Source of the DNA: Gammaproteobacteria bacterium
GTDB lineage: Bacteria; Pseudomonadota; Gammaproteobacteria; Tethybacterales; Persebacteraceae
Assembly: GCA_020027345.1 (NCBI GenBank)
Contig: JAHRAH010000182.1
Coordinates: forward strand, 1-37,119
DNA length: 37,119 bases
Reading direction: 5' to 3'
Below are positions 24,532-32,744 of this stretch, one piece after another (within the stretch, counting starts at the first letter, position 1; each line of letters begins with the position of its first letter). The translations under genes and the position numbers were made by a program. A model generated the notes under the pieces. The model did no database searches. It had not been told where the DNA came from and saw nothing but the letters and a program-made list of their open reading frames with translations.

Positions 24532-26205
24532 TCAGCGGGGGGAAAAGGTTTTTTCCAGGATTAGTTGGGCGTTGCCGTTGCGTTCGGCACTTAGGCGGAA
24601 TAGGGCGGAGAAGGCGTTCTCGCCTGTTGGGGGGACATTGAACTGTACGGCTCGCAATGCGCCGTTGCCTTTGTTGCCGCTGCCGTTGCCGTTGCCGGTT
24701 TCGGTTGTTGCCAGCGAAAGGGCGCGGTGTCCGCCGCGCAGCGCGCGTTCCGACAAAACCGCAAAATTTGCGGTGAAGAGCGGGGCGGGGAAACCCTCGC
24801 CCCAGACGATGTTTTCCAGTTGCGCGACGGCTTCGGCGGTGATTTCGGCTAAGGGCGGGAGTTCGTCCACTTCGCACGGCGGCGAATCGGCGGGGGCGGT
24901 TGCGCCGCAGATTTCGGCGAAAAGTTCGGCAAACTCGCGCGGCTCGCCGCAAAGCGAAAAGCCGACGGCGCGGCGGTGCCCGCCAAAACGCGGCAGCAAT
25001 TCCGGGCGCGCTTTGTGCGCGGCTTCGGCGATTGCGTACAAATCCCATCCCGGCGGCGCGCGCCCCGACCCTTTCCAATCGTCGCCGCCGCCGTCGCCGA
25101 TTGCGGTGAAGACGACTGCGGGGCGGTTTTCTTCTTCGCTCAGCGAGCCGGCGACGACGCCGACGATGCCTTCGTGCCATTGCCGGTTTGCGGCGACAAT
25201 CCCGGCGGGCAACGGCGAGGGCAGGGCGGCGCGCGCCTGATGCAAAGTTTTTCGCTGAATCTCCGCGCGCCTGCGGTTGAGTTCGTCCAAAACGGCGGCG
25301 GCGGTGCGCGCTTCGTCGTCGCTTCGGGCGAGGAGGTTTTTCATCGCCGCGGCGACATTCCCCAGCCGTCCGGCGGCGTTTATGCGCGGCGCGATGCGAA
25401 AGGCGAGGTCGCGCCCGTTGAAGCGGGGGATGTCGCAGTTTGCCGTTTCCGCCAGCCGCATCAGCCCGGCGCGGGCGCCGCCCCTGCGCAGGCGCGCGAT
25501 GCCGGCGGCGGCGAGAGTGCGGTTGATGGCGTTCATCGGCGCGCGGTCGGCGACGGTGCCGAGCGCGACCAAATCCAAATATTCGCCCATCGGCAACTCC
25601 GCGCCCATTATTTTTTTGAGCGCGGCGGCGACATAAAAAGCGACGCCGACTCCGGCAAGCCCGGCAAAAGCGGACGATTCGCCGTGCGGGTGCGCGAGGG
25701 CGTCGGCGGCTTCGCAATCGCCGCCGAGGTGGTGGTCGGTTATCAGCACGGTCATCCCCGCCTGTTTTGCGGCGCGGATTGCGTCGTTTGCGCTGACGCC
25801 GTTGTCCACGGTGAGGAGTGTTTGCGCGCCGCCGGCGGCGGCTTCGGCGACCAGATTTTCGGAAAGCCCGTAACCGTCGGCGCGCGACGGGATGAGCCAG
25901 AAAGCGTCCGCGCCCATCCGCCGCAGGGCGTCGGCGGCGAGGGCGGTCGCCGTCATTCCGTCGGCGTCGTAATCGCCGATGACGCAAATTCGTTTTTTGC
26001 TTTTGATGGAATGTGCCAGAAAATCAGCGACTTGCATCGCAGAGTTAAAATCTTCCGGAGGGGGGAGCGAAGAGGGGGAGGGCGTGATGTCCTCGCGTTT
26101 GGTTATCCCGCGCGCCGCCAAAACCTGCGCCGCCAGCCGCCGCACTCCCTGCGTTATGAGCGCCTCCGCCGCTCCGGAAGAAAACTCGCGCCGGACGATT
26201 TTCAT
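24532..26205 (-). CDS. recJ: Single-stranded-DNA exonuclease RecJ
   Basis: 5'-3' exonuclease of recombination and mismatch repair. 557 aa with the DHH-family motifs VIGDYDADGMTATAL, LLTVDNGVSAND, ITDHHLGG, and LVALGTVADRAPM, then the DHHA1 part with WHEGIVGVVAGSL, GSGRAPPGWDL and GGHRRAVGFSL. A low-complexity GNGNGSGNKGNG stretch lies near the C-terminus. The start is taken as ATG at 26205 (MKIVRREFSSG); a second ATG at 26220 is possible. A family B repeat ends right at the 5' side of the gene. Confidence 0.95.
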   Translation of the reverse strand: MKIVRREFSSGAAEALITQGVRRLAAQVLAARGITKREDITPSPSSLPPPEDFNSAMQVADFLAHSIKSKKRICVIGDYDADGMTATALAADALRRMGADAFWLIPSRADGYGLSENLVAEAAAGGAQTLLTVDNGVSANDAIRAAKQAGMTVLITDHHLGGDCEAADALAHPHGESSAFAGLAGVGVAFYVAAALKKIMGAELPMGEYLDLVALGTVADRAPMNAINRTLAAAGIARLRRGGARAGLMRLAETANCDIPRFNGRDLAFRIAPRINAAGRLGNVAAAMKNLLARSDDEARTAAAVLDELNRRRAEIQRKTLHQARAALPSPLPAGIVAANRQWHEGIVGVVAGSLSEEENRPAVVFTAIGDGGGDDWKGSGRAPPGWDLYAIAEAAHKARPELLPRFGGHRRAVGFSLCGEPREFAELFAEICGATAPADSPPCEVDELPPLAEITAEAVAQLENIVWGEGFPAPLFTANFAVLSERALRGGHRALSLATTETGNGNGSGNKGNGALRAVQFNVPPTGENAFSALFRLSAERNGNAQLILEKTFSPR

Positions 26206-26218
26206 TGTCCGCCCACAC

Positions 26219-26262
26219 ATTCCCCCCCCCCATCTTTGATGGGGGGGGCAGGGGGGGGGTGT
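26219..26262. repeat. Family B palindrome upstream of recJ
   Basis: C10-ATCTTTGAT-G8-CA-G9, the same form as the second cinA copy. It sits immediately before recJ, in the position where its promoter or leader would be expected. Confidence 0.88.
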
Positions 26263-26305
26263 CCGCCAACTTTGGTTGCAACCTTTGCTTTACGGTAGAT
26301 TTCCA

Positions 26306-26519
26306 CCCCGGAGAACCCCCCCCCACCCCCCCCCATCGGAGATGGAGGGGGGGAATAACCCCGGAGAATTCCCCCCCCCAACCCCCCCCATCGGAGATGG
26401 GGGGGGGGAATGACCCCGGAGAACCTCCCCCCACTCCCCCCCATCGGAGATGGAGGGGGGGAATAACCCCGGAGAATTCCCCCCTCCAACCCCCCCCATC
26501 GGAGATGGGGGGGGGGAAT
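26306..26519. repeat. Family B tandem array, four 53-55 bp units
   Basis: Units starting CCCCGGAGAA at 26306, 26359, 26414 and 26467, each with C runs, ATCGGAGAT and G runs. Units 1 and 3 share GAGAACC and GATGGAGGGG; units 2 and 4 share GAGAATT and GATGGGGGGG, so a 108 bp dimer seems to have been duplicated. It fills most of the 331 nt gene-free stretch between recJ and rpiA; nothing else is seen there. Confidence 0.92.
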
Positions 26520-26536
26520 TACCGTTTGCGGAAAAA

Positions 26537-27190
26537 TCAGGATTCCTCGGTTACGCCGTTGGCGGTTGCGGTGAGGAGGACATCGGCGCGGCGGCGGGCG
26601 AAAATGCCGTTTTCCAGCACGCCGGCGATGAGGTTGATTTCGCGTTCCGTTGCGGCGGCGTCGGTCAGGTCCAGCAGGCGGGCGTCCAGAATCCAGTTGC
26701 CGTTGTCGGTTACGAATCCTTCGCGCCAGTCGGGGGTTGCGCCCATTGCGGCGAGTTTGCGGGCGGCGTGTCCGCGCGCCATCGGCAGGACTTCCACGGG
26801 GACGGGATGCTTTTCGCCGAGCCGGGCGACGCGCTTGCTTTCGTCCACGATGCAGACGAATTTTTGCGCCGAACAGGCGACGACCTTTTCGCGGGCGTGC
26901 GCGCCGCCGCCGCCTTTGATTAATTGACGGTTGCCGTCGGCTTCGTCGGCGCCGTCCACATACAAATCCAGCCCGCCCGCTTCGGCTGTGCAGCGAAAGC
27001 CCGCCGCCTCCAGCCGCCGCGCGGTTTCTTCGGAACTTGCGACGACGGCTTCCACGCGCGCGCGCATCTGCGGCAGAAGTTCAATAAAACAATGCGCGGT
27101 GCTGCCGCTGCCGACGCCGAGCCGCGCCCCCTCGCCGACAAAATCCAGCGCCGCCTTAGCGGCAAGCATTTTCATCTCCCGCCGTTCCAT
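26537..27190 (-). CDS. rpiA: Ribose-5-phosphate isomerase A
   Basis: Interconverts ribose-5-P and ribulose-5-P, supplying PRPP for histidine and nucleotides. 217 aa. Motifs: KAALDFVGEGARLGVGSGSTAHCFIELL, ASSEETARRLEAAGF, LDLYVDGADEADGNRQLIKGGGGAHAREKVVA, and the C-terminal TDNGNWILDA. Start choice: ATG at 27190 (MERREMKML) lies 7 nt behind a TATAAT and would be leaderless; ATG at 27175 has GGGAG close upstream. Both keep the whole domain. The ORF-track extension to 27607 reads through the tRNA on the other strand and is false. Confidence 0.95.
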   Translation of the reverse strand: MERREMKMLAAKAALDFVGEGARLGVGSGSTAHCFIELLPQMRARVEAVVASSEETARRLEAAGFRCTAEAGGLDLYVDGADEADGNRQLIKGGGGAHAREKVVACSAQKFVCIVDESKRVARLGEKHPVPVEVLPMARGHAARKLAAMGATPDWREGFVTDNGNWILDARLLDLTDAAATEREINLIAGVLENGIFARRRADVLLTATANGVTEES

Positions 27191-27197
27191 CTTTGCG

Positions 27198-27222
27198 ATT
27201 ATAGGGCATTGTTTGGTAGAAT
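27198..27222. promoter_or_regulatory. Divergent rpiA / tRNA-fMet promoter region
   Basis: TATAAT on the minus strand (27203-27198) serves rpiA; TAGAAT on the plus strand (27217-27222) serves the tRNA, with a possible -35 TTGCGA at 27193-27198. Only 37 nt separate the two genes, so both transcripts should start at or very near the mature gene ends. Confidence 0.55.
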
Positions 27223-27227
27223 GCCGG

Positions 27228-27297
<70 letters not shown>

Positions 27298-27301
<4 letters not shown>

Positions 27302-27372
27302 CATTCTTGCTCCTGCAACATTCGCTCCCGCAACATTCGCTCCCGCAACACTTCGCCCGCAACATTCGCATT
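27298..27372 (+). repeat. Tandem repeat derived from the tRNA 3' end
   Basis: Five units beginning GCAACATTC or GCAACACTTC at 27298, 27315, 27330, 27345 and 27359 (14-17 nt each). The first unit starts inside the acceptor stem of tRNA-fMet, so the array looks like repeated duplication of the tRNA 3' end plus trailer. A T9 run at 27387-27395 follows and may stop the tRNA transcript. Confidence 0.85.
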
Positions 27373-27400
27373 CGCGCGCAGACCGCTTTTTTTTTCCGCA

Positions 27401-27919
27401 ATGGCGACCGTTTCGCTGCCTGATGTTTTCCGCCGCGCGCGCGCGCTTGCTACTGTTGCGGTGTTGACGGTTGCGCTGTCGGCGGCGGCGGGGACTGTTA
27501 CGACGGCGGTTGCGGACGGGTTGTATTTGTGCAAGGGCGAGGACGGGCGCAAACGGTATTTGAGCGAGCCGAAAGGCGAATGCGAACGCAATCCTTCCGC
27601 GGCGCAAAAGCCGTCGGCGTCGGCGTCGTCGGGGTCATCGTCATCGTCGGGGGCGAAGCAGTCGCGTTCCATTTCTGTGCCGCGCGTCGCGGGCAAGCGG
27701 CGGCGGGACGACAAGCGCGGGGAGATTTTGCTTTACGAACTGCGGCAGGAAAAGTTGCTGCACCGTCATTTTTTGCGCGCGCTGGAACAGGCGCCGGCGA
27801 GCGACGAGCGCGGGCGCAAGCGGCTGCTGCGGCAGACCAAACGGCACAAACTCAACATTGCCGCGCTGCGGTACGAACTCGCGCGGCTGGGCGTGGATGC
27901 TGGCGATACCGGCGATTGA
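27401..27919 (+). CDS. Exported basic protein, unknown function
   Basis: 172 aa, not recognised with certainty. A long signal peptide (residues 1-38, ending TTAVADG) leads to YLCKGEDGRKRYLSEPKGEC, a short two-cysteine segment resembling DUF4124-type periplasmic domains. A serine-rich low-complexity stretch (SASASSGSSSSSG) and a highly basic helical C-terminus (RQEKLLHRHFLRALEQ) follow. No ribosome site precedes the ATG, which follows T9-CCGCA. It overlaps hisA by 23 nt, so it probably leads that operon. Function is not assigned. Confidence 0.65.
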   Translation: MATVSLPDVFRRARALATVAVLTVALSAAAGTVTTAVADGLYLCKGEDGRKRYLSEPKGECERNPSAAQKPSASASSGSSSSSGAKQSRSISVPRVAGKRRRDDKRGEILLYELRQEKLLHRHFLRALEQAPASDERGRKRLLRQTKRHKLNIAALRYELARLGVDAGDTGD

Positions 27920-28661
27920 CATTCTCGGCGGCGGCTGTGTGCGGCTTGCCCGCGGCGACTACGGCGCGGTTTGCGAATACGAGCGCGACCCCGCCGAAGC
28001 GGCGCGGCGTTTTGCCGATGCGGGTTTTTCGCGGCTGCATATCGTGGATTTGGACGCCGCGCGCGACGGCGGCGAGGGCAACGCCGCGACCGTCGCCAAA
28101 GTTTTGCGCGCCGTTTGCGGGCGAATGCAAACGCAGGTCGGCGGGGGTTTGCGCGACGACGCCGCGCTGCGGCGGGCGGAAGATGCGGGCGCCGATTTTA
28201 TGATTCTCGGCACGGCGGCGGCGCGCGACCGCGAATGGCGGGAGGACACCATCCGCGCGCGTCCGGGGAAAATAATGCTGGCGCTGGATGTTCGCGGCGG
28301 CGACCTCGCCGGTGCGCGCGCCGCCGTCTCCGGCTGGCAGGGCGAAGCGGAAACGACTGCGGCGGAATATCTTTTGCAAATGCGCGCCGCTCCGCCGGTT
28401 GCGGTGATTTGCACGGACATTAATCGCGACGGTGTAATGGAAGGACCGAATCTTTCGCAGGTCCGCGCCGCCGCCGCCGCCGCGCAGTGCCCGCTGATTG
28501 CGAGCGGGGGAGTGCGGGGGACGGACGATTTGCGCGCGCTTGCGGAAGTGCCGAATGTCGCCGGCGCCGTTGTCGGTCGCGCGCTTTACGAAGGCGGGGC
28601 GGATTTGCGCGCTTTTGCCGGGTTTTCTTTTTCCGCCGGCGGTGCCGAAAACGCCGCTTGA
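27897..28661 (+). CDS. hisA: Phosphoribosylformimino-5-aminoimidazole carboxamide ribotide isomerase
   Basis: Fourth step of histidine synthesis, an Amadori rearrangement on a TIM barrel. 254 aa. The N-terminus LAIPAIDILGGGCVRLARGDYG carries the catalytic Asp8; LHIVDLDAARDG, VGGGLRDD, the second catalytic region CTDINRDGVMEGPN, SGGVRGTDDL and GAVVGRALYEG follow. The DGVMEGPN form fits HisA rather than HisF. The ATG at 27897 lies within the preceding gene; the end overlaps hisC by 20 nt. Confidence 0.94.
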   Translation: MLAIPAIDILGGGCVRLARGDYGAVCEYERDPAEAARRFADAGFSRLHIVDLDAARDGGEGNAATVAKVLRAVCGRMQTQVGGGLRDDAALRRAEDAGADFMILGTAAARDREWREDTIRARPGKIMLALDVRGGDLAGARAAVSGWQGEAETTAAEYLLQMRAAPPVAVICTDINRDGVMEGPNLSQVRAAAAAAQCPLIASGGVRGTDDLRALAEVPNVAGAVVGRALYEGGADLRAFAGFSFSAGGAENAA

Positions 28662-29796
28662 TTATTTGTCCCCGGCGGTGCGGGCTTTGCGCCCCTACCG
28701 TGCCGGACGGGGCGTTGCGGAAGTCGCCGCCGAGCGCGGGCTTGCCGGCGGCGATGTCGTCAAGCTCGCATCCAACGAAAACCCGCTGGGCGCGGGCGAA
28801 CTTGCGCTTGCGGCGTTGCGGGAGATGCGCGCCGCCGATGTTTCGCGGTATCCGCTTTCGGGCGGGGGGGAGTTGACGCGGGAGTTGGCGCGGCGGCTGG
28901 GCGTCGGCGAAGAACGGATTATTCTGGGGAACGGTTCCAACGACATACTCGTTCTCGCCGGACAGTTGACGCTCGCGCCCGGTGTTGCCGCTGCTTTTTC
29001 GCGGCATGCGTTTTTACTGTATTCGCTGATTGCCGCCGGATTTGGCGCGGAAGCGGCGGTCGCGCCCGCGGGGACGGACTTCGGGCACGATTTGGAATCG
29101 CTGGCGGCGGCGGCGAGGGGGAAGAATGTGCGGGCGGTGTTTGTCGCAAACCCGAACAACCCGACCGGCACTTGGCATCCGCCGGATGTTGTGCGGGAGT
29201 TTTTGCGGGAAGTGCCGGGGGATGTTCTCGCGGTTTTGGACGAAGCATATTGCGAATATCTTGCGGACGAAGGGCGCGGGAGTTTGGAATTGCTTGCGGA
29301 GTTTCCGAATTTGTTAATCACGCGGACATTTTCCAAAATACACGGGCTGGCGGGTTTGCGCGCGGGTTACGGAATCGGCGACGCAAAAATCATCGCGGCG
29401 CTTAATGCGATTCGGCAGCCGTTTAACATAAGCGCGCCCGCGCGAATCGCCGCGCTCGCCGCGCTTGGCGACGATGCGCATATTGCGCGCAGCCGCAAAA
29501 CAAACGAGGACGGAATGCGGGAGTTGCGCGCGGGATTGGATTCTTTGGGCTTGCGCGTTTTGCCTTCTTTTGCGAATTTTTTGTGCTTTGCGATTAATGA
29601 CGCCGCCGCGATTTATGAACGGTTGCTGGACAAAGGAGTTGTCGCGCGGCGGCTGGACGCTTACGGTTTGCCGGATATGTTGCGCGTTACCGTCGGCTTG
29701 CCGGGGGAAAACGAAAAGTTTCTTTCGGCGCTTGCGGAATCGCTTTCGGCCGGGGAGGTCGTTACCGTTACCGCGCGCGAAAGAATCGGAAAATGA
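28642..29796 (+). CDS. hisC: Histidinol-phosphate / aromatic aminotransferase
   Basis: PLP class II aminotransferase, 384 aa. Seen: VVKLASNENPLGAG, RYPLSGGGELTREL, ILGNGSNDIL, VFVANPNNPTGTWH, VLDEAYCEYL and the PLP-lysine block TRTFSKIHGLAGLRAGYG. HisC makes histidinol phosphate; copies next to tyrA and aroA often also transaminate aromatic keto acids, so a dual role is inferred from context. The start is GTG at 28642 inside the hisA end; a later start would lose the N-terminal arm. ATGA overlap with tyrA. Confidence 0.92.
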   Translation: MPKTPLDYLSPAVRALRPYRAGRGVAEVAAERGLAGGDVVKLASNENPLGAGELALAALREMRAADVSRYPLSGGGELTRELARRLGVGEERIILGNGSNDILVLAGQLTLAPGVAAAFSRHAFLLYSLIAAGFGAEAAVAPAGTDFGHDLESLAAAARGKNVRAVFVANPNNPTGTWHPPDVVREFLREVPGDVLAVLDEAYCEYLADEGRGSLELLAEFPNLLITRTFSKIHGLAGLRAGYGIGDAKIIAALNAIRQPFNISAPARIAALAALGDDAHIARSRKTNEDGMRELRAGLDSLGLRVLPSFANFLCFAINDAAAIYERLLDKGVVARRLDAYGLPDMLRVTVGLPGENEKFLSALAESLSAGEVVTVTARERIGK

Positions 29797-30683
29797 AAGT
29801 TAACACCGTCGCCGTCGTCGGTTTGGGATTAATCGGCGGCTCTTTCGCGCTCGCCGCAAAAGCGGGCGGGCTGCGGGTTGCGGGCGTGGATGTTTGCGCG
29901 CAAACGCGGGAGAAAGCGTCTCGGGTTTTGGATTCCGTATCGGGGGACATTGCGCTAATAAAAGAAGCGGACGCGGTTTTTGCCGCGGTGCCGATGGAAG
30001 AATACGAAAAGATTTTTGCCGCCGCCGGAAAACACTTGCGCGCAGACGCCGCGCTTTTTGACGGAGCGAGCAGCAAGCGCGGGATTATCGCGCGCGCAAA
30101 ACGACTGTTGGGCGAAAAGTGTTCGCGTTTTGTTCCTTCGCATCCGGTCGCCGGCGATGAAAAAAGCGGCTTTGCGGCGGCGCGCGCGGAATTGTTTCGC
30201 GGGCGGCTCGCCGTCGTTTGCGCCGAAGATTCCGATTCCGATGCCGCCGACACTGTGCGCGGTTTATGGAAAACTGTTGGCGCGAAAGTTTGCGAAATGA
30301 ATCCGCGCGAACACGACCGCATTTTTTCCGCGGTCAGTCATCTTCCGCATTTGCTTTCTTATGCGCTCGCCGGATTGATGGACGGTTACGACGGCGGCGC
30401 AAAAGAAAACGGCGGCGGCGCAAAAAAGGATTCGCTTTTGAATTACGCTGCGGGCGGCTTTCGGGACTTCACGCGCATCGCCGGTTCCAATTCGGCATTG
30501 TGGAGCGAGATATTTCTTTCCAATTCGGATTACCTGTTGCGCGCCGTCGGCGATTATCAAAAAGGATTGGAAGAACTCGCGGCGCTGGTGCGCGCGGGCG
30601 ATTCCAAAAAATTGGAGGAGCGTTTGGAAATCGCGCGCAAACTGCGAATGCGTTATTTGGAATTGGAAAAGGGGGGACGATGA
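29793..30683 (+). CDS. tyrA: Prephenate/arogenate dehydrogenase
   Basis: Oxidative decarboxylation toward tyrosine. 296 aa, without a chorismate mutase or ACT domain, so the compact cyclohexadienyl type. NAD(P) motif VAVVGLGLIGGSFALAAK, then AVPMEEY, the catalytic SHPVAGDEKSGFAAA, the second histidine region AVSHLPHLLSYAL, and AAGGFRDFTRIAGSNSALWSEIF. ATG overlaps the hisC stop and its own stop overlaps aroA. Confidence 0.95.
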   Translation: MKVNTVAVVGLGLIGGSFALAAKAGGLRVAGVDVCAQTREKASRVLDSVSGDIALIKEADAVFAAVPMEEYEKIFAAAGKHLRADAALFDGASSKRGIIARAKRLLGEKCSRFVPSHPVAGDEKSGFAAARAELFRGRLAVVCAEDSDSDAADTVRGLWKTVGAKVCEMNPREHDRIFSAVSHLPHLLSYALAGLMDGYDGGAKENGGGAKKDSLLNYAAGGFRDFTRIAGSNSALWSEIFLSNSDYLLRAVGDYQKGLEELAALVRAGDSKKLEERLEIARKLRMRYLELEKGGR

Positions 30684-32029
30684 TGCGGCACATTATCGCG
30701 CCCGGCGGCGAATTGAAAGGCGAAATGCGCGCGGGTTCGGACAAATCCATAACGCACCGCGCGTTTTTGCTTTCGGCATTGGCGGAAGGCGAAAGCGAAA
30801 TACTGTCGCCGTTAATCAGCGCCGACACTATGGCGACTCTTAATCTTGTTCGCGCTTGCGGCGCAAAAGTCGCGGAAGAAGAAGGGCGCATCACCGTTTG
30901 CGGCGGCGAATTGCATTCTCCGCCGGAAGGCAAAGCCGATTGCGGAAACGCGGGGACACTGATGCGCGTTTTTTGCGGGGTCGCCGCCGGCTGGAATTTG
31001 CAGTGCGTGTTAACCGGCGACGAATCGCTTTCTACGCGCCCGATGCGGCGGGTTGTCTGGCCGCTTTTGGAAATGGGCGCGAATATGGAAATCAGCGATT
31101 CCGGCACTCCGCCGATTGTCGTGCGCGAACAAAAAACACTTAGCGGAATGCATCACAAAATAAAAATGGCGAGCGCGCAGGTAAAAAGCGCGCTGCTTCT
31201 CGCGGGGTTGCGCGCGCAGGGGGAAACGACGGTTACGGAGCCGGTCGCTTCGCGCGATCATACCGAGCGAATGCTGGAATTGTTCGGCGTTACAGTTTTG
31301 CGCGAGGGTTTGCGCGCGGGGGTTTGCGGCGGGGCGAAGTTGCGCGGGGGAGTTACCGTTCGCGTTCCGGCGGATATGTCGTCTGCCGCTTTTTTTATGG
31401 CGGGCGCGGCGATGACGCCGGGCAGCGATTTGCTACTTTGCGATGTGGGGACGAATCCGGGAAGGTTCGGCGCCGTGGACATTCTGCGGCAGATGGGCGC
31501 CGATGTTGACATTCTTAATGTTCGCGATTGCGGCGGCGAACCGGCGGCGGACATTCGCATTTTCGGGAGCGAACTGCGCGGCGTGGAAATCGGCGCGGAT
31601 GCCGTCCCCGCGGCGATTGACGATTTGCCCGCGCTGTTGGTCGCCGCCGCCGCCGCCGAGGGCGAGACCGTTCTGAGCGGTGCCGGAGAGTTGCGGCACA
31701 AAGAAAGCGACCGTCTCGCAGCAGTCGCCGCCGGGCTTTCGGCGCTGGGTGTGGAATGCGAATTGCGCGAGGACGGCATGGTCGTGCGCGGGCGCGGCGG
31801 GGAAAAAGAGGGCGCCGTTTTTTCCGGCGGGGATGTTGACGCGCGCGGCGACCACAGGATTGCGATGGCTTTCTCCATAGCCGGACTGCGCGCCGGGGGG
31901 GAAATTACCGTGCGCAATTGCGAAAATGTGGAAACCTCGTATCCCGGCTTCGCCGACGCGGCGAAAGAGGCGGGGCTGCGCATTGTTTGCGGGGAGGGTG
32001 ATATAATCCCGCCGCGCGAAGGGGAATGA
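30680..32029 (+). CDS. aroA: 3-phosphoshikimate 1-carboxyvinyltransferase (EPSP synthase)
   Basis: Joins PEP to shikimate-3-phosphate; target family of glyphosate. 449 aa. LKGEMRAGSDKSITHRAFLLSAL binds substrate, GNAGTLMRVFCG has the Gly of the usual sensitive site (CP4-type tolerant enzymes have Ala), GDESLSTRPMRRVVWPLLEMGA and SAQVKSALLLAGL favour the class II type, and RHKESDRLAAVAAGL and DHRIAMAFSIAGL complete the set. ATG at 30680 overlaps the tyrA stop, preceded by a G6 run as ribosome site. Its product is used by AroC at the window start. The end overlaps the VTT gene. Confidence 0.96.
   Translation: MMRHIIAPGGELKGEMRAGSDKSITHRAFLLSALAEGESEILSPLISADTMATLNLVRACGAKVAEEEGRITVCGGELHSPPEGKADCGNAGTLMRVFCGVAAGWNLQCVLTGDESLSTRPMRRVVWPLLEMGANMEISDSGTPPIVVREQKTLSGMHHKIKMASAQVKSALLLAGLRAQGETTVTEPVASRDHTERMLELFGVTVLREGLRAGVCGGAKLRGGVTVRVPADMSSAAFFMAGAAMTPGSDLLLCDVGTNPGRFGAVDILRQMGADVDILNVRDCGGEPAADIRIFGSELRGVEIGADAVPAAIDDLPALLVAAAAAEGETVLSGAGELRHKESDRLAAVAAGLSALGVECELREDGMVVRGRGGEKEGAVFSGGDVDARGDHRIAMAFSIAGLRAGGEITVRNCENVETSYPGFADAAKEAGLRIVCGEGDIIPPREGE
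32002..32007 (+). promoter_or_regulatory. Candidate internal promoter at the aroA end
   Basis: TATAAT within the last aroA codons, 18 nt before the VTT-domain ATG, which has GAAGGGGA as ribosome site. It could give the last genes their own expression. Confidence 0.4.
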
Positions 32030-32715
32030 ACAAGCGGACGATTATAAAACTTGCGGTGTTCGCGGCGCTGGCGGCGGCGTTTGCGCTGCTCTACTGGCGC
32101 TTCGGCGAATACGCGAGTTTGGAGCGGGTGAAGGGGGAGCTCGGCTCCTTCCGCGCCTACTATGCGGAAAATCAGGCGGGGGTTCTCGCCGGGTTTTTTG
32201 TTTTTTATGTCGCGGTGACGGCGCTCTCGCTGCCGGGGGCGGCGGTGATGACTCTTTTGGCCGGCGCGCTTTTTGGCGTTGTCGCCGGGGTTGTTTTGGT
32301 TTCTTTCGCCAGTAGCATGGGGGCGACTTTGGCATTTTTGGCGGCGCGCTTTTTGCTCGGCGAGAGTTTGCAAAAAAAATACGGCGACAAACTGCAAAAG
32401 ATAAACGAGGGCGTGGAAAAGGAAGGGGCGTTTTATCTTTTTGCGATGCGCCTTGTTCCGGCCTTTCCCTTTTTTCTGATAAACATTCTGATGGGGCTCA
32501 CGCCTTTGCGCGCGCGCACTTTTTACTGGGTGAGCCAGTCGGGGATGTTTCCGGGGACGATTGCTTATGTTTATGCGGGCACCGAACTCGCGAAGATTGA
32601 CAGTTTGGGCGGGCTTTTGTCGCCCGGGCTGATAGCGGCTTTTGTGATGCTGGGGCTGCTTCCGATAGTTTCCAAAAAAGCCGTCGCCGCGCTGCGCAAA
32701 AGGCGCGGCGGCTGA
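32026..32715 (+). CDS. TVP38/TMEM64 (VTT domain) membrane protein
   Basis: 229 aa inner-membrane protein. An N-terminal segment (IIKLAVFAALAAAFALLYW), a long loop, then the VTT core: LPGAAVMTLLAGALFGVVAGVV, ASSMGATLAFLAARFLLGESLQ, the re-entrant FAMRLVPAFPFFLINILMGLTPL, and VSQSGMFPGTIAYVYAGTEL. The G-x-L-FG and R-x-P-x-xP-F patterns are typical of this DedA-related superfamily, some members of which move lipids. It overlaps aroA (ATGA) and is followed after 29 nt by a flavin disulfide reductase, a pairing I know from other bacteria. Confidence 0.9.
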   Translation: MNKRTIIKLAVFAALAAAFALLYWRFGEYASLERVKGELGSFRAYYAENQAGVLAGFFVFYVAVTALSLPGAAVMTLLAGALFGVVAGVVLVSFASSMGATLAFLAARFLLGESLQKKYGDKLQKINEGVEKEGAFYLFAMRLVPAFPFFLINILMGLTPLRARTFYWVSQSGMFPGTIAYVYAGTELAKIDSLGGLLSPGLIAAFVMLGLLPIVSKKAVAALRKRRGG

Positions 32716-32744
32716 ACCGCAAAAAAACCGGGGGAAAGAAAACA

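Noticed and set aside
26306-26519. CRISPR array
   Set aside because: Direct tandem units without spacers.
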